Below, one piece after another: positions 36,901 through 46,578 of a stretch of DNA of 64,000 nt. Position 1 is the first letter of the stretch, and the number at the start of each line of letters is the position of its first letter. The stretch comes from Liolophura sinensis (taxonomy: Eukaryota; Mollusca; Polyplacophora; Chitonida; Chitonidae). Both the position numbers and the translations under genes were made by a program. Location of the stretch: NCBI RefSeq assembly GCF_032854445.1, contig NW_027018101.1:18137-82136 (forward strand), in the 5' to 3' direction. The notes beneath the pieces were generated by a model. The model did not search any database, had not been told where the DNA came from, and saw only the letters and a program-made list of their open reading frames with translations.

Positions 36901-39900
36901 AAATCATATAAGGCATCTTCAGCTTCAAGTATTAACTTGCGGCAAGCAATTGATGCACAAAACAAAAATTGAAATCTACATCTATATCTTCATTCGTTGT
37001 CTAATATTCCAGATCGCCCTTGTCTACCTACTTTATCAACCACATTTTGTGAAAACCGTATAGCCAATGTGACGTGGATTTCCTGTTTCGATGGCGGTTC
37101 AACTCAGACGTTTAAACTCCAGTACAAAAAGAGGGGTGGCAATTGGGTTGTATCAACTGACAACATAACAGATCCGGGAGAGGATATGGCTGTGAGCGAG
37201 ATAGTGGAGGGTCTAGAGGAGAGGGCAGAATACAGCTTCAGAGTGTACGGTGTCAACAGGTGGAATAAAAGTGACACGGTAGAGACGAATTGTACAGTTA
37301 CAGGTAAATGTGAAGGTCATGTGGCATGCAAACAATAGAACGGAAACACAAATTTACACACTTCATATAGACGTGTTTCAATCGGTACCGAGTGTTACGG
37401 TATTGAAAACAGCAACAGAAAACAGACTTAGTGACTCAATATTACAATGTAAACAATGGCTTTATATATAAAATGAGACGTACAGTTTACAGACAGTTCA
37501 ACAACAACAACATAAAAAACATACACATCAGTATTACCGGTCTTTAAAAGTTTCCAGTTCACCTTTGCATCCCAAGGAACGTATTCCAGGAGATCCAACG
37601 TAAAGACCATGGGATAAACACACAATTCACACAAGTCACAAATTGTCCCAGTCAGGTACATCGCTAGGTTAGCGAACTATTGCGCCATAAAATATGTCAG
37701 ATACCAGAAAATGGGCAGTGGTTTTCCCTGATCACTGTCTAATATACTCCATTGTAATGCTTGATTATCATTATGTAACAAAAATTATACACTCCTCAAT
37801 AAATCAAAAAAAAAATGTAAAAGTGTAAATAAAAAGTAGAGCTATTTCAAATAAACGAGCTATATATGTATATTACTCCTTAGGGTTTTAAGACTGCACA
37901 CTCATGTTCCTGTTCAATTTCTGTTCCAGGTCCAGGTAACCCCATGCTCGTCCCCCTGGCAGGCGGTATCTCCGGAGCTAGCGTTTTACTGGGAGTTATA
38001 GTTGTAGTCGTGGTCATCTTCCGTAGGAGACAGAAAGGTAATAACGAACTTTGAAAAAAAATATCTTATTAAGTAAAATAGCAAAATGCCTATATGTACA
38101 GAAAGAAGCAAAAATTCGTTTCCAATAAAAATTTCATTTTTGCGTTATTATAGCTTTGAAATCTGTTGTTTTCCTGTCGCTGCTTTATTGTTCTTTTACG
38201 AAGCAATAACGGCCGCCCGTTGACTTTCCAAAATTCTAAGATTATTTTTTCTATCCTGTTGTAAGCTGTAACATTTAACTAAGACTGCTCCTTTTGATCT
38301 ATATTTAGTCATTTTCCCTGAATCCCAATTAACTGTATTCATGATGAATCTTTTTTGTCGGAATAATTCTGTTTATGTATGACTTAAAGATGGTGGGAGA
38401 TCAGTATGAGCATTGATCTTTTTGAATGCCATTGCTAAGTCTTGCTGATAGAATTTTGAAAACTTCAATACAAATGTCACACTTTCCATGATGTAGTCTT
38501 ATGCAATGTATTGTATGTGTTTCCAAGAAAAAATAATACCAAATGAATATAGAAATTATTTCCGTAAGCATGCATACATTGTCCACACACCTCTAGGCTG
38601 TCAACAAATGTAACCTTGACTCTGTATATTCTTTCAGGTAGCCGTTCCTCAGGAGAAACAGAGTAAGTTTGGTCAGATGAATCACATGTGTGACATATTA
38701 ACGCTTTATCAGTTCAAGTTATCACAGTTCTAGTGTCAACATGTCATAAGACGTTTAAATTACTCGCTCATGTAAATAAACAAGTGTATGATAATTGTTA
38801 TGTATGACTATTTAACGTCTTCATGTACTGTTAGTCTGCGGACCTTTGTGTTATATGTTATAAGCATAACAGGCCCTGTTATATATGTACAGTGCGGACC
38901 TGGCCGAAAGCACCTTGTTCAATGCTCTGTTTATTTAACTGGATGTTCATTGGCTGTTAATTCTGTGTCTAAGAATAGTTGAATCCACCTGGCACGTATA
39001 TAAGCCGTGTTTTCTGTGCAGAGTGGGGGTATTTTTGCTGCATCCACTGGGAGCCAGGAGAGTGTGAGACGCTCTCGTATCGAGTCCATTATTTTGATAT
39101 GAGCTGCTGATGCCAGTTTCATTTGGGAGGACAGTTTTTTTATGCCGGCACCGTTTGTGTACCACTGTAGTACTGATGTCTGGTTTATGTGAATTTCTGC
39201 GGAAGTCACGTTTATTGGTGTTCGGATCTTTATTATGATTATACAGTGTGGACTGTGTAATTTGTTTAACACGCTGACCTCACCTGACCGACAAGGTCGT
39301 CAAGGACTCTAAACTGAAGTTTTCAGTTTTGCAAAGGACGTTCGTTCTGCCACAAGGTGACATTACTCTACGTCTCTGAACGGCTCGTTTGTGAGCTTCT
39401 GCGGGAGCTGTGACTGATCTGAAGTGGATTATACCTCCATGCCTGTATTTACCCTGTGTTGTGCTCTGCGGGTGTGACGTCATTCAAAGGTTTGACCGTT
39501 CCAGTTCTGTGTAACCTGTGTACTGTGTTCGTGTTCGCTAACCTAGCGAAGTACCTGTCTGGGACAATTTGTGACTTGTGTGAATTGTGTGTTTATCCCA
39601 TGGATGAAAAGGTGAACTGGAAACTTTTAAAGACCGGTAATACTGATGTGTATGTTTTTTATGTTGTTGTTGTTGTTGAACTGTCTGTAAAACTGTACGT
39701 CTCATTTTTATATATATATATATATATAAAGCATTGTTTACATTGTAATATTGAGTCACTGAGTCTGTTTTCTGTTGCCGTTTTCAATACCGTAACATAA
39801 TAACATACTATAGAGCTGTATAGATTGAAGTTTTGGTTCTCATGTAGTCGGTAAAGAGGTTTTTGCTTCCCTCAGGAAGATGAGACCGGATGATGTATCA

Positions 39901-42900
39901 AGTGGTGTGCAATCAACCAGACATTATGAAAACGTTGCAGGTGAGATGTGGCCATTCTGTGGATCACTCAGTGGTTTGGGTTGTAATAACTATTTATTGA
40001 TTTATTTATTTATTTATTTATTTACTTATTTCTTTAATGGTTGTTTAACGTCATTATCAGGCATTTTCATTTCTACATTGACGTTCAGGTGTATCAGTTA
40101 AGGAAACTGGAGTGAACATGTGTTTTAGTGCGCAAACGATCACACGGGCAGTGAGAGCGAGGAAATCTGCATACAAGTTTCGTGTACAAAGTCGGCTTCG
40201 AACCCGCACTTCGTGTGTCCCAGTGATTAATGTTTCAATGCCATGTTGTCTGACTGTATGGCATATCTAATTGGTGACAGGCAGAAAAAACTTCATTCAC
40301 TTTGGTCACAGAAAAAGAAAGCCTTTACGTACGAGCACTTGCGTCTCTTACCTACACTTACAGCTGTTAACGGAAGGTACATGTAGTGTAGAACATACGT
40401 TTCCGCAGTCTCTGACAATACTACAAACTTACAGACTTATAAGTAATAAATTTATTTATCTAATTAACAAACATACAGTATAGATTTAAAACAACTTTTT
40501 CTCCTCTTTTCCAGGTACTGAGTCACCGACAAACGAACAGTAAGTAAGGCGCATAAACACCCACTTAAGCCGAAGCACACACTCCAGATCTATATCCCTA
40601 ATTTAAAAGTAGACACTGGCATTTTGCTTTTAGTGATGATGGTATCTTTAGGTCGAAAACAATCAACATTTAAAATCAATTTTACGTTCGATTGGACACT
40701 AAAGAGTTGTCATTTCAAATACTGAAGTGGTGGAAAGAACACAAATAAGATCGATCAGGACAATTTTGTGATTCTAAATTTGCTTGCAAAACCACAATTT
40801 GTTTTTAAAAAAATTGAGATACTGGTTGTGTGCTTAAAACTATGCTTAAAGATTCCTTTCACAGTAACGGGTAATATTTCACATCTTGAGACAGATGAAA
40901 ACAAGATACTTGTTTAACTGAGCCATTATCTGTTTAAAAATCACGAATACATTCCATTTTGTAATTTCTTCCAGTGAAACCACAGCTTCTGTTGGCCATA
41001 CGGGGCCCTATGGAAATGTTGATCTGATACCCAGCTCCTCACCCTTAGGTTAATATGCCCCATTAAAGAGGTCATTGTTAACCGACTGAGTTTACCCCGC
41101 CGTGTGTTAGAGCAAAGATCTGAAGTTCTCATTCGTGCAATGTTTTATGAACAAAAGAGCTGACACAATTAAGTCGGTCTCTCTGATATTTCAATAACAC
41201 GTCAGCCCAGTGGCATGTACATAGCATGTTTCCAGTATAAGATCATGTTTCCAGTAAGAATCCATAATGCTTTCAAGGGTATTGTTCCAGGTGGGTCATT
41301 TTATAACTGGGTTGCCTAGTGGTAGCGTGTCAGCCAAGTACAATGAACCAGGAACCTTTCAGCCATGTGATCTCTGTAAGTTCAGATCCATGTAAATCAT
41401 TCTGGCTTCTGTGGTCGCACCCGTGCCAGCAGCGTGCGGGTGGCTATGGGTTTCCACCGGGCTCTTCCCTGCTTTGTCCGCCATTAATAATCACTAGTAA
41501 TTATTGCTAGTAATACGAGCCGCTGTTATAAACGTAAAATATTCTTGAATACGGCATAAAATCAAAACTCCATTTAAATAGATAAATAAATAAATAAATA
41601 AATGTTTCCTTACTTGAATAAATGTTTATATGTGTTTGATGATTATAAAATGAAGTCAAAGCACCACGAAATCGCCCTTTTTACTCTTCCCGGTGTTGTG
41701 TCCGTTAAATTAAAGGAAAACCATCAGATCATTTATTTGTTGATTGATTTGATTGGTGTTGTACGCTGTACTCAAGAAAATCAGATTAAGTAGATAAACA
41801 AATAAAATAGGTAGCTTTCTTGGCGGGCCCATATAGAGGATCTATAAATAAGTATAGGGTCCGTTAAACAGAAGCCAGAATTTCCGGGAAAGCCAATCCT
41901 AACTTGGTTGTGCACACACATTACACAGCTCCCACCTTGACTCTTAACATGTTCCAATGAACTACCACAATCGACATTTGCTTTTCCGCTCACACACATG
42001 CTAATGGTTAGCCTCACAGCAATGTACTTATGCTTCTGGTATGGATCGACCGATGAAATTATCTGTAAAAGTCACAAAAAGTGAATCCTGACTTACCACT
42101 ACTTTTTCACATACAGTTATGACTAGAATGAAAGTTTGAAGTCTCTCCTCCGAAATCATATCACCCAACAAGCAGAACAAAACAAGAAGAGGCAGCTCCG
42201 AAAGCAGAAGAATCTTTTTTCAACTGTTCTGTTGACTAAAAAATAGTAGAGGATTACATTCGACCTAGAACCATGTAAGACGTTTTCAGTTTGACCGCTA
42301 AACGTAACAAGTCCTTTTGTATTATCTGTAACGAACGTTAGACAAATTTGTTGATATTAATCTACCGTTCACCTGTTTCACCATGTTGCGGAGGTACGAA
42401 TGGCACCTCTGTCCTTCGGGAAACATCTTAAGTTCCCCGACGTTCAGCTCCTAAAATTTATCTATCGTTCGTCTACTTCAAATAACACTTTTGTGAAGCA
42501 TTTTCTTTTTCAGACGCCCATTTTCTGATAAATGTAATCAGAAATAGCCGTCTAACTTTTTTGATGGTCACAGGGTACAGCATGACATTTTTAGCACTAG
42601 CAATAAAAGAGTTCCAATTTGAAATTCCCCTGTTGTAAACTGTGGCAAGAAATTGTCAGCGAGGTGAATGCGCAAATTTGCCATGGCGAACATCACCGCC
42701 CCCAAATACTTGAATTTAAAAAGCAACCACTGTTCCATTGCTAGCCTGTAAAATATCATGCATAAATCCTGAACACGGCGAATACAACCTTTAAACAATC
42801 AGATGTGAATGAAATTATGCTCTGTCATGGATCATTCTGTTTTTGTCCACATAAACGGCTTTACTTTATGCCTATGATTTTCAAATAATGTTGCTGAAAG

Positions 42901-45900
42901 AGCTTTACAAAAATAAATCGAAACCCAAAACCAATAAGCCAATCTTATACTCCCGTTTTTTATTATATAAGCCGATCTAAACTTGTAAATATCATCTAAG
43001 CGAATTTATCCTTCCGAAAAAAGTGCGTATTAAACGTTGTCAGCATGAATTTGAGAAGTTCATGTTACAGTTGACTAGTAATTTAGGTGGCACAGCAGAC
43101 AAAAATCTCTAATGGGGGCTCCTCAGCCCTTTGCAAAGGGAAGTAAATCTTGTACCTCATTGCACAGTATGGTCTTCCTTTACTTTATAAAAATTCCCAT
43201 GATGTAAATAACAATACAAGTGACCATGGATAGCATTAGCTATTACTGTAATTGAAGTAGGCAGACGGCTCTTCTTTCCCATGTGTAACAAGATTTACTT
43301 CCCTTTGTAATGGGCTAAAGTGCTCCATTATTATGGTTTGCAGACTCCTGAATTCCTGGCACATTTTCGATTTTTATAGATTTGTCCTTGTTACTAAAAT
43401 AACATTTTGTCGAAATATCCCCCTTTACGCCTAAAATGAGTTTTCCATTAGCTGATAATCCAAATAATTTAATCATGGAACCATACTGGATAGTATATTT
43501 AGCTTAAGTTGTAACCATATGTACATGTATCTCTATTATGAAATCACCCAGTTATGCCTACTTTCATGATGGATTTCAGGCCCACCGGTCTACACTGAGG
43601 TAAACAAGCCAGAGACGGCCCACAAACCGACAAAAGGTTTGTTAGCTGCTATGAAAACTGTTGGGCGTTTTCTTTCTTTTAACCCTCTTCCCCGACATAT
43701 CACTTAAAATTAAAAAATCAGTGCATACATGCCGTATATGATCGTGATATAACATCAGTGATAAAGATGACCATCGAAGTTGCTCTGAACATTATATACA
43801 CATGCAAATTTGAAGGTTTAACAAGTATCTCTCTTGTTTACATCCCCAAGCACTCACTCACTCACTCACTCTTGTTATTAATACTTTTTGACGTATTAAG
43901 ACAAAGAAGCGTAACGGTGGCTAGTTGTGGTCGGCTAGGAAAGTCTAGGATTAACGAATATACGCCATTTTTTGGCATTAGTCAGCGCCCGATGGGGGTA
44001 AATATGGCGTATGTATTCTTTTTACTTATATACTTATATAATTTTCTGGTTTGTTGTACACGTGTTCGATCTTAAAAATATATACAACGTATACACGAAA
44101 TACAATAAACTGTTTTGTATTTTTCGTTGTATGAGGTAATCTTGGATTTTTTCTTCTGTGATTAGTGGTCTGTAAAACAAGAGAAGCATTTCCTGTTGGT
44201 AGTCTTTGGGTTTTCTGACGTGCACGAAAGAATTTTAGTCCACAGTTTACCCTGATATAAACTGATAAATGTCTAAGTAAATTTATCCTTCCGGATATAT
44301 GGGATTAATCACGTCTATGGTGAAATCCCATATATTACAGTACCTTACAGTGTAACGCCTTTAATTTCAGAACAAGCACCACCGGTTTACGCTGAAGTAA
44401 ACAAACCAAAGAAGACTGGCCAAACTGCGAAAGGTCAGGTTGATAGCTGCTTTTTACTATTTTCTCTTTACTATAATTTGTATTTTTTTAATTCACATTT
44501 AAGAGATTTTTCAAGGCTTCAGCAGCAAAAGTACTCGCTTTCTGCGGAGGTAAAAACATCAAATATGTAATTTTTGTATATCAGCAGATTATTCAAAATT
44601 TGACATGTTTTGTTATACGTTGTGTGTGTACAAAAGGGAAATACGGAAAGAGTAACTACAATATGAAAATGACCTAGTAATTACATATCACAATTCATTT
44701 TTAGCACTAAAGGGCCCGGTGTATGCCGAAGTGAACAAAACTCATAAGAAAGCCAATGAGGAAACAGGTTTGTTTTCTTTAAATGCTGGCTGACATTGGA
44801 TTTATGTCAAACGTTAATGTTAATGCAAGTGCGAGATTATTTTCCTCACAAACCTTGTACATGAAACCTGATCCTGAACAAGCCAAAGCTTCACCCTAGT
44901 CTGCGACATAATGTCTTACAATGTAATATCCGTTCAGTTGGAGAGAGCTCAGTTCTTTAAGCTCCTTACTTGTCATAACACTGCATTTTATACCAATTCC
45001 ACGATAGTAGTGAATGTATAAATTCCTACTCTTTAAGCATTTACATGAAGAGATAAATCTTAAAAATCCCGAGGTAAATTGACAAGAGTCTGGATTTCCA
45101 CCGTCTGTTGTGTATGACCATTTCCCCCTCTGTCATACTGTTGTCCCTGTTTTGCTGTATTCTCTTACACCGTACTATATTTCTGCGCAGATCAGCATTC
45201 TGCTAGACTAAGCATCACCCAGATCTGGTATCTTGGTATTGTTTTCACATAAATATTTATTACATGTGATGACAAAACTGCATTTTTAGAAATTCTTGAC
45301 CAGTGATGTCTAATAAACTGCCAATATCATGAGTGAATCTTTAAAACTAATTCCCCTTAAACTTTGGTGCTAAGGAATGTATGTTTCCCCTATTTAAGCC
45401 TTTACATGAACAGTTAGAATATCCTAACTGACCTTAACGGACATGATTTCCGATTTCATCGGTTACGTGTGACAATGTACTGACAATGTATCACATGCAC
45501 TGTCGTCCCTGCTCTGGATTTGCTCTGAAAATTGCAGTCATTTATTTTATTTTCCCATTTGTTTTGTTTACAATGGATGAATAAATGTCAAATCAGATTA
45601 AGGCCCATTTTTCGGTTTACTTTTATGAAGGTGCCTTCGGTAAAGCTACGGGGATCTCCAAGCCAAAGCCAGGGATATCAAAAGGCAAGTCGACACTTCG
45701 GACGAATTATCACCTAAGCAATATGTTTTGCCTGTTGGAAGTGTAGTATAGTCGTTATGCATGTTTGTATGTGTAGTCAGTTAGAATGTATTTATGTGTA
45801 GTTAGTGTGTGTGTGTGTGTGTGTGATAAACCCCTAAAATGTTCTATCGAACGTATTGAGCTTGGCTCTCAAAGATTGATCACTAAATGTTCTCTCATTT

Positions 45901-46522
45901 AAATCATAATTATGTCTTTACCTGTATTGTGTTTTTAAGCAAAAGAGTCATGCACTTTGTATATAGCTTAGTGTCTCTTTGTGCTCAAGTTGCTATATTT
46001 ATCATAAAAATCTCATTATAATTTGGGATTATTTAACAGGAAAACCTACGCCTGCTAACAAGGCTGGTGTAATCAGTGGCAAAAAGAAGGATGGAAATGG
46101 TGAGTGTTACTATGTAAATAAATAATTTATTGTATCGAACCTGAAAAATATTCGCAGTAGCACGCTCATGTTAGCAGCGTGTAGATTCAAGGCAATTACA
46201 GACGTTACTGAGCTGCAAAAATATTGGAGAGTATTTTGTTTTTATGGTGTAATTATAGTTGAGCCATTAGTAGCATATTGTTTACAGATTAGGAGGCTGA
46301 ATGAGACTGTTCATTTATAAAGTGGCGGTGAAGTGATTGACTGCTCGATGTATGTCTTCATTGTTGGTTATAATTTAGCAGGAATACAAATATAGAAACA
46401 ATCAAAACAAAAAGATGAAAGCAGCAATGAGAAACAAGTTTAAGATCGTCCATTTTATTGGGAACTCGACATCTTCTGTTTCTATTTTCCAAGCCTTTTG
46501 AAAATTTATAAACATTAGACAC

Positions 46523-46578
<56 letters not shown>

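Noticed and set aside
41319-41510. 63-codon plus-strand frame in receptor intron 10
   Set aside because: Lies wholly inside a diverged family A SINE.
42512-42572. Acceptor-like TTTCTTTTTCAG followed by a 20-codon frame in receptor intron 10
   Set aside because: No credible donor (only GGGTAC) and the residues fit nothing in the tail.
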